From NCBI RefSeq assembly GCF_964246085.1, contig NZ_CAXTPD010000005.1: a DNA stretch of 64,000 nucleotides, one strand, 5' to 3'. Shown here piece by piece: positions 1 through 8,990 of this stretch. Within the stretch, counting starts at the first letter, position 1; each line of letters begins with the position of its first letter. This stretch comes from Brotaphodocola sp003480315 (GTDB lineage: Bacteria; Bacillota; Clostridia; Lachnospirales; Lachnospiraceae). The notes under the pieces are model-generated. The model did not search any database. It had not been told where the DNA came from and saw nothing but the letters and a program-made list of their open reading frames with translations. Both the position numbers and the translations under genes were made by a program.

Positions 1-96
1 AACTTTTAGAAGCTTAAAAAAATGAAATATAGTAAAAAAAGAATTGACAGGGGATAATCATTCATGCGTTTGTCGTGCAATATCATATTCGAATAA

Positions 97-125
97 TTGA
101 GAAGCTGATAGAACTGTGGTAAAAT
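97..125 (+). promoter_or_regulatory. Extended -10 promoter of the ncRNA-SLATT-RT unit
   Basis: TTGAGA (97-102), a 17-bp spacer, then TAAAAT (120-125) preceded by TGG, an extended -10. The predicted start, about 7 bases after the -10, falls at 131-133, the first bases of the closing stem of the putative RNA. That match supports both calls. An alternative TTGACA lies at 44-49 but has no fitting -10. Confidence 0.7.
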
Positions 126-130
126 ATATT

Positions 131-257
131 TGTATTAGGGCCTATAACGTAAGTTATGATTTCCAGTATGGAGATAATGTAATTAATAATTCGTAGGAAT
201 TTATTTCTATAGGCTTTCTAATGAAGGTTATGTGTTGAGTATTCAGGCCCTAATACA
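131..257 (+). ncRNA. Putative structured RNA of the reverse transcriptase system
   Basis: A 13-bp perfect inverted repeat (131-143 with 245-257, starting TGTATTAGGGCC) closes a 127-nt region between the promoter and the SLATT gene. Inside are a 5-bp hairpin with a GUAA (GNRA) tetraloop (144-157), a 6-bp hairpin with a four-base loop (194-209) and a possible UCCA-GUA-UGGA hairpin (about 162-172). The predicted transcript starts at its first base and the SLATT start codon lies 14 bases after it. Retrons and several defence-associated RT (DRT) systems carry a structured RNA in this position, so it is inferred to be the template or scaffold RNA of the RT. It has no clear coding potential. The RNA itself is not demonstrated. 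Confidence 0.65.
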
Positions 258-271
258 TACGTGAGGATAAA

Positions 272-847
272 ATGGAAAAAAATAAAACATTGGCAAATCA
301 GATATGGACAACTAGAGTATCAAGGGTTAATGCTGAAAAACGATTGATAAATAAAGAATCATTTTTTCAAGCAATCAATATCTATTATTCATGTTTGACG
401 ATTATATTTTCTATACTTACATTGTTAAATGGTAATGAGAAAAATGGTGATGAGAAATTAAGCCTTTTGACGGTTCTTATGTCAATATCATTACTTATTG
501 TAATTTTGTATTTGAATGGACAAAAATATTTGGAACATGCTCGAGAGTATAGGAAAAATTATACGGAATTACAACGGTTAGAATTTGATTTAGAACATGT
601 AGATGAAAATGACCAGGAGTCAATTAGGAAAATATATATGAAGTATTGCGACTTATTGGATTCAAGTAGCAACCATATATCTTATGATTATTATGCAACA
701 GTTCATGGAAGTTCGGGTGAGTATCACGAGAAAAGATGGCATAGCGTTTGTCGTAAATACTATTGGAACGTGTTCTGGAGGTTTTTATTAAAAAGTTGTA
801 TTATAATTTTGCCATTAGCCTTATATATGATATGTGAGGAGATATAA
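272..847 (+). CDS. SLATT-domain membrane effector next to the RT
   Basis: A 191-residue protein with two close hydrophobic segments (about 37-54 and 62-83) followed by a cytosolic helical part and a third hydrophobic segment near the C-terminus (about 168-187). This is the layout of SLATT (SMODS/SLOG-associating 2TM effector) proteins, a family found with nucleotide-signalling and RT defence genes and thought to act as membrane-perturbing effectors. The stop codon abuts the RT start with no gap, so the two are translationally coupled. The AT-rich composition differs from the core genes to the right and suggests transfer. The SLATT assignment rests on topology and context, not on a profile search. 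Confidence 0.7.
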   Translation: MEKNKTLANQIWTTRVSRVNAEKRLINKESFFQAINIYYSCLTIIFSILTLLNGNEKNGDEKLSLLTVLMSISLLIVILYLNGQKYLEHAREYRKNYTELQRLEFDLEHVDENDQESIRKIYMKYCDLLDSSSNHISYDYYATVHGSSGEYHEKRWHSVCRKYYWNVFWRFLLKSCIIILPLALYMICEEI

Positions 848-2158
848 ATGCAAGCATCATACTTGTGGAAAAAGTTATTTACAAAGAAACATCTTAAAGC
901 GCGGTATGAGGAAAAAATAAAGAATAAGCCTTCGATAGGATTGGATAAAGTTTCGCCAAAGAAATTTGAAGAGACTTTAGATGAAAATGTTGAAATTATC
1001 ATACGTAAAACTTTAAATGGATCTTATCAATTTACAAGGTATAAACAGCTGTTGTTTACAAAGGGTCCAGCAAAATTCCCAAGAGTAATATGTGTTCCTA
1101 CGATGAGGGATAAGTTGACGGCATCCGTATTAAATGAGCTGTTAGTAGGGGTATATGCAAATACGTGCATAACGAGATTGCCACAATTGGTTATAGATGA
1201 TATTGTGCGAATGATACCATTCTACGATTGTTTTATAAAGTTGGATATTAAGTCATTTTACGCGTCTATTGATCAGGAAAAACTGATGTCTATATTAAAA
1301 AAGAAGATACGAAAGCAGGAAATTCTTCTTTTAATATGGAGTGCTATAAAAACAGAGTCTTTATCATATCCCGTGAAAGAAAAAATAGAAAGAACACAAA
1401 GGTCGAAGGGAATTCCAGAAGGTTTACCGATTTCTAATGCATTGGCTAATATTTATATGTCAGGTATTGATAAAAAGTACCAGAATATAGATGGCATATC
1501 TTATTATAGATATGTAGATGATATTTTGATTTTGGTAAATGAGGAAAAATTTTATGCAATAAAGAAGGAAATTACTAAGGATATTAATGAACTTGGTTTG
1601 GAATTAAATGAAAAAAAGGATGAAGGAAAAATATCTGAGGCGTTTGAGTACTTGGGATACACTCTTAGCAATGATAAGGTTTCGGTGCGGAAAAGTAGCA
1701 TATTAAAGCTTGAGCAGTCCATGGAGGATTTGTTTGGAGAAGTAAAAAAAGAAAATATTGAATATTTGAAGTGGAAACTTAATTTAAAAATTACAGGTTT
1801 TATTCTTGAAAAGCAAAAATACGGTTGGATGTTTTTCTATTCTCAAATTACAGATGTAAATTTATTGTTTCATTTGGATGATGTTGTACAGAAACTTTTA
1901 AAACGATATAAATTAGATGGAGAGTTACATTTAAAAAAATTTGTAAGAGTATATTGGGAGATAAAAAAAGCTTTACATACGACTAAATATATTCCCAATT
2001 TGGATAATTTGAAATTAGAAGAGCGAAGAAAAATATTATCGGATATATATCAAATGGATTTGACAGGAAAAGACGAACGTTTTGTAGAAATTCAGTTTAG
2101 GAAAATAATGAAACGGGAAATAAGAGATATTGAAAGAGACATTGAAAGCATTTCATGA
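848..2158 (+). CDS. Defence-associated reverse transcriptase (UG/DRT type)
   Basis: A 436-residue RNA-directed DNA polymerase. Motif A LDIKSFYASID is at 132-142, motif B GIPEGLPIS at 188-196 and the catalytic YVDD at 222-225, so the active site looks intact. Fingers and palm occupy roughly 20-290. A C-terminal extension of about 140 lysine-rich residues follows, with no second enzymatic motif that I recognise. Neither the retron VTG motif nor the group II intron maturase domain is visible. Coupled directly to the SLATT gene and preceded by a structured RNA, it best fits the unknown-group (UG) RTs used in phage defence; from memory, an RT, a SLATT protein and an ncRNA make up the class named DRT10. 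The class assignment is inference. Confidence 0.85.
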   Translation: MQASYLWKKLFTKKHLKARYEEKIKNKPSIGLDKVSPKKFEETLDENVEIIIRKTLNGSYQFTRYKQLLFTKGPAKFPRVICVPTMRDKLTASVLNELLVGVYANTCITRLPQLVIDDIVRMIPFYDCFIKLDIKSFYASIDQEKLMSILKKKIRKQEILLLIWSAIKTESLSYPVKEKIERTQRSKGIPEGLPISNALANIYMSGIDKKYQNIDGISYYRYVDDILILVNEEKFYAIKKEITKDINELGLELNEKKDEGKISEAFEYLGYTLSNDKVSVRKSSILKLEQSMEDLFGEVKKENIEYLKWKLNLKITGFILEKQKYGWMFFYSQITDVNLLFHLDDVVQKLLKRYKLDGELHLKKFVRVYWEIKKALHTTKYIPNLDNLKLEERRKILSDIYQMDLTGKDERFVEIQFRKIMKREIRDIERDIESIS

Positions 2159-2188
2159 TTTTGAAAGGAAAATATAAAAAAGTATAAT

Positions 2189-2776
2189 ATGAAAAACAAA
2201 ACCCTAGACTACTACAATCACCACGCCCAATCCTTCATCTCCACCACCGTATCCGTAAACTTCAAATCCGTCCAGGACAAGTTTATCCACGCCTTAAACG
2301 GCCCTAAAGTCCTTGATTTTGGCTGTGGTTCTGGTCGGGATACAAAGTATTTTTTACAGTCCGGTCTTCAGGTGACTGCGGTGGATGGATCGGAAGAAAT
2401 GTGCCGGTATGCCAGTGAATTTACCGGTATCCAGGTCCAGAATATGCTGTTTCAGGATTTGGATGCACAGAATCAGTATGATGGAATCTGGGCCTGTTCT
2501 TCGATTTTACATCTTCCGAAAATAGAGTTGCGTATAGTATTATCAAAGATGGTGGATGCGCTGCGTGATGATGGAATTATCTACACATCGTTCAAATATG
2601 GAGATTTTGAGGGCGAGCGCAACGAAAGATATTTTACTGATTTTACAATAGAAACATTTACGGATTTCATAAAGGATCTGGAGAAAATCGGGATGGAAAC
2701 ATACTGGATTACAACGGATATAAGACCTGGAAGAGGCGAGGAAAAATGGCTGAATGTAATGCTGCGAAAACATTAG
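2189..2776 (+). CDS. Class I SAM-dependent methyltransferase
   Basis: A 195-residue protein with the Rossmann SAM-binding motif I VLDFGCGSGRD (about 41-51) and acidic motif VTAVDGSEEM (about 62-71). It is a single-domain methyltransferase of the small-molecule/TehB-like kind and shows no DNA-methylase NPPY motif. Its 3' end overlaps the original start (ATG 2746) of the PLD-helicase gene, so the two formed one operon before the element insertion and may act in one defence or repair process. Codon choice turns sharply C-rich at its start compared with the RT gene, marking a module boundary. There is no good ribosome site directly upstream. The substrate is unknown. Confidence 0.8.
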   Translation: MKNKTLDYYNHHAQSFISTTVSVNFKSVQDKFIHALNGPKVLDFGCGSGRDTKYFLQSGLQVTAVDGSEEMCRYASEFTGIQVQNMLFQDLDAQNQYDGIWACSSILHLPKIELRIVLSKMVDALRDDGIIYTSFKYGDFEGERNERYFTDFTIETFTDFIKDLEKIGMETYWITTDIRPGRGEEKWLNVMLRKH

Positions 2777-2853
2777 ATAACGCGGTTTTAGAAGGATATG
2801 ACACCGATGTCATGACGGGTGACCGTGACAAAAGAAGGTATGTAACTGTTTAG
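2746..2853 (+). pseudogene. Severed 5' end of the PLD-helicase gene
   Basis: ATG at 2746, behind an AGGCGAGG ribosome site, opens a frame (MAECNAAKTLDN...) that continues in frame into the helicase coding region once the inserted element and one target copy (141 bp, a multiple of three) are removed. The last original codons before the insertion encode GDRDKRRY. As it stands the frame reads three codons into the element and meets TAG TAG at 2851-2856. Confidence 0.75.
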
Positions 2854-2974
2854 TAGGTCTGCGCATTCACTGCGCTGACCGTACGAAAGCATGGGCTTGC
2901 AGGCAAAAATCCCATTGCCGAAGGCAATTTTCAATGGATTTTTGCTCGTAACTGTGAGGGTACTGAACAGTTAC
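2842..2974. mobile_element. 133-bp IS66-type miniature element (MITE)
   Basis: The terminal inverted repeats are 14 bp, 2842-2855 (GTAACTGTTTAGTA) against 2961-2974 (TACTGAACAGTTAC), with one mismatch. They are flanked by perfect 8-bp direct repeats GAAGGTAT at 2834-2841 and 2975-2982, a target-site duplication. Ends beginning 5'-GTAA with 8-bp duplications are the hallmark of the IS66 family. There is no transposase frame, so it is non-autonomous. Two internal hairpins, GGTCtGCGC/GCGCtGACC (2856-2880) and one around TTGCC-GAA-GGCAA (about 2905-2942), give it a strong fold. It sits inside the 5' end of the PLD-helicase gene. Confidence 0.85.
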
Positions 2975-2982
2975 GAAGGTAT

Positions 2983-5370
2983 TTGTATTATCAGCTGATC
3001 CATAGCATGCGCAAGGCGGATCGCATCGATATCATTGTCTCTTTTTTGATGGAATCCGGTGTGAAAATGCTTTTACAAGAACTGAAAAAGGCTATGAAGC
3101 GTGGAGCGAAGGTCCGCATTCTGACTGGAAATTATCTTGGCATTACGCAGCCATCGGCCTTGTATCTGATCAAGCATGAGCTGGGAGAGCTTGTGGATCT
3201 TCGATTTTATAATGAAAAGAATCGGTCTTTTCATCCAAAATCTTATATCTTTCATTATGCAGATCACAGCGAGATTTACATAGGTTCTTCCAATATTTCC
3301 CGCAGTGCGCTGACATCCGGGATTGAGTGGAATTACCGGTTCAGCAGCCACCGGGATTCTGAAAATTACGAGAAATTTTATCGTACATTTGAAGATTTGT
3401 TCCAGAATCATTCCATTGTGATTGATGATAAAGAATTAAAGCGGTATTCGAAAAGCTGGCACAGACCTGCGGCTTCCAAAGATTTAGATCGTTATGATAA
3501 TGTGGAAGAAGAGGAAGATACAAAGGTAAGGCTTTTGTTTGAGCCGCGCGGGGCGCAGATTGAAGCGCTTTGTGCGCTGGAAAACAGCAGGGCAGAGGGT
3601 GCTTCGCGAGGAATTGTCCAGGCGGCTACGGGTGTTGGAAAGACATATCTGGCGGCTTTTGATTCCAGAAATTACCGGAAAGTGTTGTTTGTGGCACACC
3701 GGGAGGAGATTTTGAATCAGGCAGCGGTCTCTTTCCGGAATGTCAGAAATTCGGATGATTATGGATTTTTCCATGGAAAAGAAAAAACGACCGGCAAGTC
3801 GGTGATATTTGCGTCTGTCTCTACACTGGGGCAGAGAGAATATTTGACAGAAAAGTATTTTCCGAAAGATTATTTCGATTATATCGTCATTGATGAATTT
3901 CATCACGCAGTAAACAATCAGTATCTTCAGATTGTGAATTATTTTAAGCCGAAGTTTCTGTTGGGCCTGACTGCCACGCCGGAGCGGATGGATGGCCGCA
4001 ATATATACGAAATATGTGATTATAATGTGCCCTATGAAATTTCACTGGGAGAGGCGATTAACAAGGGAATGCTGGTGCCGTTCCGCTATTATGGCATTTA
4101 CGATGACACCGATTATTCCAAATTGCATGTGGTAAAGGGCCATTATACGGAAAAGGAACTGAATGAAACATATCTGGGAAATGTTCATCGACATGAACTG
4201 ATTTACAAATATTACAATAAGTACGGATCGAAAAGAGCATTGGGCTTTTGCTCCACCAGGGAACATGCGGAAGAAATGGCAATGGAATTCAGCAGAAGAG
4301 GAATCCCATCGGCTGCGGTTTACAGCGGTGCGCCCGGAGCGTATGCAGAGGAGCGAAATGCCGCAATTGAAAAGCTGAAGTCCGGCGAAATCCGGGTGAT
4401 TTTTTCGGTGGATATGTTTAATGAAGGCGTGGACATTCCATCCGTGGATATGGTCCTGTTTTTGCGGCCAACGGAATCGCCGGTTGTATTTCTGCAGCAG
4501 CTTGGCCGGGGCTTAAGACGCAGCGCCGGCAAGGAATATCTGACTGTGCTGGATTTTATCGGGAACTATGAGAAGGCAGGAAATGTGAGAAGATTCCTGA
4601 CTGGAAATGCTGGTTCCGCGGCAATGTCATACCGCCCGTCGGACCGGGAAGGAATCCCAGATGACTGTCTGATCGATTTCGATATGCGGCTGATTGATCT
4701 GTTTGCGGAGATGGACAAAAAACAGCTGAGAATCCGGGATCAGATCCGGGCGGAATATTTCCAGGTAAAAGAAAAGCTGGGAAGAAGACCTTCCCGCATG
4801 GATTTATTTACCTACATGGATGATGATGTCTATCAGCTTGCCTTGTCGCATACGAAAGACAATATTTTCAGGGATTATCTCGGTTTCTTGCATGCATTGG
4901 GTGAGACTACGGAAATGGAAAATGAGTTGCTGCAGGGCATTGCAAAAGAATTCTTAAATGTTCTGGAGACAACGAGCATGACCAGGGTCTATAAAATGCC
5001 TGTTTTGATGGCATTTTACAATGACGGTGATATCCAGACAGACCTGACGCCCCAGCAATTGCTGCAGGCCTGGAAACAGTTCTTCGACCAGAACCAGAAC
5101 TGGAAAGATCTGGACAAGCAGATAACCTATGAAAAATATAAAGCAATGTCGGATAAAGACCATTTGAAGAAAATCGTTTCAATGCCGGTTCATTTCCTTC
5201 TGGAATCAGGAAAAGGATTTTTTGAGGAGAAGAGTGGCTATGTGATTTCCATGAGAAGCGAGTTGCAGAGCTGGGTTAAGAATGAGGCGTTGAAAGAGCA
5301 GATGAAGGATATTATAGAATACCGTGCGATGGATTATTATCGGAGGAGGTATCGGGAGAGCAGACTATGA
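2983..5370 (+). CDS. PLD-nuclease/SF2 helicase, 5' end cut off by the MITE
   Basis: The remaining 795 codons start at TTG 2983, the first base after the target duplication. A PLD-like nuclease domain (about 1-130, HPK at 84-86, then SSNIS) is followed by an SF2 DEAD/DEAH helicase with Walker A TGVGKT (about 217-222), DEFH (304-307), LTATPERMDG (about 328-337) and motif VI QQLGRGLRR (about 505). The roughly 270-residue C-terminus is uncharacterised. This domain order is known from defence-island and restriction-linked helicases. The original protein began at 2746 and had 32 more residues. Expression now depends on weak TTG re-initiation (GAAGG three bases upstream) or may be lost. The rest of the frame is undamaged, so the insertion is likely recent. 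Confidence 0.8.
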   Translation: MYYQLIHSMRKADRIDIIVSFLMESGVKMLLQELKKAMKRGAKVRILTGNYLGITQPSALYLIKHELGELVDLRFYNEKNRSFHPKSYIFHYADHSEIYIGSSNISRSALTSGIEWNYRFSSHRDSENYEKFYRTFEDLFQNHSIVIDDKELKRYSKSWHRPAASKDLDRYDNVEEEEDTKVRLLFEPRGAQIEALCALENSRAEGASRGIVQAATGVGKTYLAAFDSRNYRKVLFVAHREEILNQAAVSFRNVRNSDDYGFFHGKEKTTGKSVIFASVSTLGQREYLTEKYFPKDYFDYIVIDEFHHAVNNQYLQIVNYFKPKFLLGLTATPERMDGRNIYEICDYNVPYEISLGEAINKGMLVPFRYYGIYDDTDYSKLHVVKGHYTEKELNETYLGNVHRHELIYKYYNKYGSKRALGFCSTREHAEEMAMEFSRRGIPSAAVYSGAPGAYAEERNAAIEKLKSGEIRVIFSVDMFNEGVDIPSVDMVLFLRPTESPVVFLQQLGRGLRRSAGKEYLTVLDFIGNYEKAGNVRRFLTGNAGSAAMSYRPSDREGIPDDCLIDFDMRLIDLFAEMDKKQLRIRDQIRAEYFQVKEKLGRRPSRMDLFTYMDDDVYQLALSHTKDNIFRDYLGFLHALGETTEMENELLQGIAKEFLNVLETTSMTRVYKMPVLMAFYNDGDIQTDLTPQQLLQAWKQFFDQNQNWKDLDKQITYEKYKAMSDKDHLKKIVSMPVHFLLESGKGFFEEKSGYVISMRSELQSWVKNEALKEQMKDIIEYRAMDYYRRRYRESRL

Positions 5371-5410
5371 ATAAAAAAGAAATCGCCTCAATCGATTAAG
5401 GATTTTTCCT

Positions 5411-5876
5411 ATGATCAAAGGGGAAAACAGTGTTACCCAATTCGAAAATCTTCCGGTGGTCGGCACTGGCAGAAAGTTCTATCTGAGCTGGTCGCATTAT
5501 TTGAAGCTTATGCGAATTGATAATGTAGATGAACGTCATTTTTATGAAATAGAGTCTGTGAAAAATGACTGGAGCCTGAGCGAGTTGAAACGACAGTATG
5601 ACATTCACTTTATGAGCGACTTGCCCTTAGTACAAATAAGGACAAGGTTTATCGCCTGGAACTTGAAGGACAGATGGTTGAGGCAAGGTAAAGCTGCCTG
5701 ACGAGAACCCGACAATAGGTATTGTGCTGTGCAGAGATAAGAACAATGCCGTTGTGGAAATGACTCTGCCGGAGGATAATACGCAGATTTTTGCAAGCAG
5801 GTACGAGACAATTTTACCGAGCAAAGAAGCTCTGCAGAAGCTGCTGGAAGAACAGATGTCGGATGAAAACGTGTGA
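5411..5876 (+). pseudogene. DUF1016 (YhcG-type PDDEXK nuclease) remnant
   Basis: The first frame encodes FYLSWSHYLKLMRI, then HFYEIESVKNDWSLSELKRQ, the signature of the DUF1016 N-terminal domain. It then loses the central part: one frame gives VYRLELEGQMVEAR, and the last frame gives LPDENPTIGIVLCRDK and ends at 5876, which is the C-terminal part of the PDDEXK domain. At least one internal deletion and two frame changes separate the pieces. DUF1016 nucleases accompany restriction-modification loci. A second, non-overlapping DUF1016 remnant lies near 25.5 kb. Confidence 0.75.
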
Positions 5877-5908
5877 TAAACGATTTGCTAAAAAATTGAG
5901 GTGAGCCT

Positions 5909-8854
5909 ATGAACATCGAAGCCGAAACTCTGGATTCGCTCCGCAAGCTGGTCAGAGAGTTGGAAACGGAGAACAAATATTTAAAGGAACAGCTGAAAAA
6001 GGCAAACATTATCTTTCCTGAAAATAACGTGTTCGAAGATAAAATCGAGGATATTTCCGAATATGATCCTGACCAGGGGGCGCGGATAGCCAGCAGGTTT
6101 ATCACGGAAGAGATGGCGAATCAGTTTTTTGCGATGTTCTGGGGCCGAACGGATGTATATGCGAAGCGGGGAAAGAATGGCGGTTATTTTCCCCAGTGTG
6201 ATCATCGCTGGAATGACAGAATTTGTCCCAGACAAAGGGGAGAGAAGATTCGGTGTGAAGACTGTGAGCATACAAAATGGACAAAACTTACGGTGGGGAA
6301 GATCGTAGATCATTTAGCTGGTTACAAAGAAGATGGAACTGATGTGATTGGTGTCTACCCATTGCTTCCGGATGGAACCTGCCGTTTTCTCGTGTTTGAT
6401 TTTGATAATCATGAAAAAGGAGCGGAAATCACAGACTATGCCAATGAAACAGAGGAATGGCATAAGGAAGTGGATGCGCTTCGGCTGATGTGCGAAAAGA
6501 ATGGAATTATTCCACTAGTGGAACGTTCTAGATCAGGGCGAGGTGCACATGTGTGGATTTTCTTTAAACGCCCGGTGTCCGCAGCATTGGCCCGTAATTT
6601 TGGCTTTTTACTGCTTGATCGTGGTCAGGCTTCCATCAATATGAAATCATTTCAATATTATGACAGAATGTACCCAAGTCAGGATACTGCAAACAGTATT
6701 GGAAATTTAATTGCGCTGCCACTTCAGGGAAGGGCATTAAAAAATGGAAACAGTGCATTTGTTGACAGAAACTGGAATGCTTATCCGGATCAGTGGGATG
6801 TTCTTTTCAAACACACGGAAAAATTATCCATTGAACAAGTTGAAGGATTTATGCGAAAATGGAAAAATGAACTGGCTGAAACATCGGAAATTTTGACAGT
6901 GGATGAGGAAAAACGGCCCAAACCATGGAAGCGGGAAACAAAATTTCATAAATCGGATGTTGTCGGAACGATGCATCTGGTTCTTGGTGATGGTGTATAT
7001 ATTGATACACTGAACCTTATGCCAAGAATTCAGAATCAGATTCGGAGTCTGGCGGCCTTTGATAATCCGATTTTTTATAAAAATAAGAGACTTGGCTATT
7101 CCAATTATAATAATTTCAGTGCGGTTTATATGGGAAAAGATATGGATGGATACATACAGATTCCGCGAGGTCTCAGGGACACATTGGTGAACGCCTGTAA
7201 GGAAGCGGGTATTGCGTATGATATTGCAGATCACAGAGAAAAAGGAAGACCCATCCGGGTGTCATTCAATGGAGATTTGCGTACAGGTCAGGATCTTGCG
7301 GCAGATAAAATGCTGCAGCATGATTACGGTGTACTTAGTGCAACGACTGCATTTGGGAAAACAGTTGTATGCAGCTATCTGATTGCACAAAGAAAGGTCA
7401 GCACATTAATCCTGCTTCAGAGCAAAGACTTACTGGAGCAGTGGGTGGAAGAATTAAATAAATTTCTGCTGATTCAGGAGGAACCACCGGTATATACAAC
7501 AAAAACCGGTCGGGAAAAACGTCGTGACAGTGCAATCGGAATATTGACCGGAAATAAAAATACGCTGATGGGAATCATTGATGTTGCAATGGTTGGTTCT
7601 ATGTACAGCAGAGGCAGGTTCAATGAACGGATCAATTCCTACGGCATGGTACTTATGGATGAATGCCATCATTGTGGTTCTAATACCTCGGTTGAAGTTA
7701 TGCAGAAGGTAAATGCGAGATATGTATATGGAGTATCGGCTACACCGATGCGCGGCGATCATCTTGAGAAAGTCATTTACATGCTTCTTGGTCCGATCCG
7801 TCACAGTTACACAGCAAAAGAACAAGCCGAAGCGCAGGGAATCGGACATTTTGTGATTCCGAGATTTACGAGAGTCATTGATACCAGTGAATCGAAAAAT
7901 GATATTACGGGATCATATGACCTGATCAGTAAAAATCAGATGCGGAGTAACATGATCGTTGAAGATACAAAAACAGTGATAGCCAGCGGCCGAACTCCGG
8001 TGATTCTCACAAGATACAAGGAACAGGCTAAATACCTGTATGATGCGTTGGCGGTATCGGCAGATCATGTGTTCCTGCTGTATGGTGACAACAGTGATAA
8101 AGAAAACTCTGAGATCAGACGAACATTAAAGGAAATTCCAGATCAGGAATCATTGATCCTGATAGCAACCGGTCAGAAAATTGGTGAAGGATTCGATTTC
8201 CCAAGACTGGATACGCTTATGCTTGCGGCGCCTGTTTCTTTTACGGGAAGATTGGAGCAGTATGTGGGACGACTCCATCGTGATTATGCTGGAAAAAAGG
8301 ATGCAGTGGTATATGATTATATTGATGCACATTTGCGAGTGTTTGAGGCTATGTATACAAAACGTCTCAGAACCTACAAACGCTTAGGGTATTCCGTAAT
8401 TTCTGATATGATTCTGGAAAAACAAAACGCAAATGCAATTTATGATTCTGGTAATTACGCAGATATTTTTGAACAGGATCTGGTAGAGGCAGAAAAGAAA
8501 GTTATCATCTCCAGTCCACAGATCACGCAGGACAAGATAGACCGGATGATTTATATCACGAGCAAACGAATAGAGGCCGGATGTAAAATATCGGTAATCA
8601 CTCTGAATCCGGAAGATGCTGCATATGGAAGCGCAGAATACCAGTATTCCATGATAAGACAGATGGAAGAAGCAGGAATCCAGGTGATTTTAAAGGATGA
8701 AGTTAATGAACATTTTGCATTGATCGATGAGGAGCTTGTATGGCACGGAGGAATGAACTTGCTGGGAAAAGAAGATGTTTGGGATAATCTGATGAGGATT
8801 AGATCTGCAGTTGTGGCAGAGGAACTGTTGGAATTGGCACTAGGGAAATCTTGA
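5909..8854 (+). CDS. TOTE-type archaeo-eukaryotic primase-SF2 helicase-PLD protein
   Basis: A 981-residue multidomain protein. An N-terminal coiled coil (about 8-34) precedes a zinc cluster (C97, C106, C116, C119) and an AEP primase core with FDFDNH (163-168, metal-binding aspartates) and RSRSGRGAHVW (about 206-216). A helicase core follows, with a Walker-like TAFGKT (about 481-486), DECHH (584-588), SATPMRGD (about 610) and QYVGRLHRD (about 783-791). The C-terminus resembles a PLD domain but has EHFALID where HxK is expected. The combination is that of the TOTE conflict-system primases, thought to copy or attack invading nucleic acid. Start ATG 5909 follows GAGGTGAG. A UvrD-like gene follows here and also after the second copy, so the pair is a unit. 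Confidence 0.85.
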   Translation: MNIEAETLDSLRKLVRELETENKYLKEQLKKANIIFPENNVFEDKIEDISEYDPDQGARIASRFITEEMANQFFAMFWGRTDVYAKRGKNGGYFPQCDHRWNDRICPRQRGEKIRCEDCEHTKWTKLTVGKIVDHLAGYKEDGTDVIGVYPLLPDGTCRFLVFDFDNHEKGAEITDYANETEEWHKEVDALRLMCEKNGIIPLVERSRSGRGAHVWIFFKRPVSAALARNFGFLLLDRGQASINMKSFQYYDRMYPSQDTANSIGNLIALPLQGRALKNGNSAFVDRNWNAYPDQWDVLFKHTEKLSIEQVEGFMRKWKNELAETSEILTVDEEKRPKPWKRETKFHKSDVVGTMHLVLGDGVYIDTLNLMPRIQNQIRSLAAFDNPIFYKNKRLGYSNYNNFSAVYMGKDMDGYIQIPRGLRDTLVNACKEAGIAYDIADHREKGRPIRVSFNGDLRTGQDLAADKMLQHDYGVLSATTAFGKTVVCSYLIAQRKVSTLILLQSKDLLEQWVEELNKFLLIQEEPPVYTTKTGREKRRDSAIGILTGNKNTLMGIIDVAMVGSMYSRGRFNERINSYGMVLMDECHHCGSNTSVEVMQKVNARYVYGVSATPMRGDHLEKVIYMLLGPIRHSYTAKEQAEAQGIGHFVIPRFTRVIDTSESKNDITGSYDLISKNQMRSNMIVEDTKTVIASGRTPVILTRYKEQAKYLYDALAVSADHVFLLYGDNSDKENSEIRRTLKEIPDQESLILIATGQKIGEGFDFPRLDTLMLAAPVSFTGRLEQYVGRLHRDYAGKKDAVVYDYIDAHLRVFEAMYTKRLRTYKRLGYSVISDMILEKQNANAIYDSGNYADIFEQDLVEAEKKVIISSPQITQDKIDRMIYITSKRIEAGCKISVITLNPEDAAYGSAEYQYSMIRQMEEAGIQVILKDEVNEHFALIDEELVWHGGMNLLGKEDVWDNLMRIRSAVVAEELLELALGKS

Positions 8855-8990
8855 ACAGATAAGAAATGCGGCTATTGGAGCGTATTGTTTAGGACATATT
8901 ATTTATGTCTGATTTTGATAGGTATATATCAGAATTAGAGAACAATGTACAAAAATAAGCAAAGATTGGAAAGGATAGAGACAACATACG

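Noticed and set aside
44..72. Promoter from TTGACA at 44-49
   Set aside because: At 17 bp spacing the -10 position has no AT-rich hexamer; the pair at 97-125 is far better.
131..257. Retron msr-msd RNA with a1/a2 arms
   Set aside because: The 13-bp closing stem looks like a1/a2, but the RT lacks the retron VTG motif, has a long C-terminal extension and is partnered by a SLATT gene. A UG/DRT system fits better; the retron option is not fully excluded.
8905..8958. 17-codon peptide gene between primase and UvrD remnant
   Set aside because: It starts with ATG but has no ribosome site and no second copy to compare; probably chance or a scrap.
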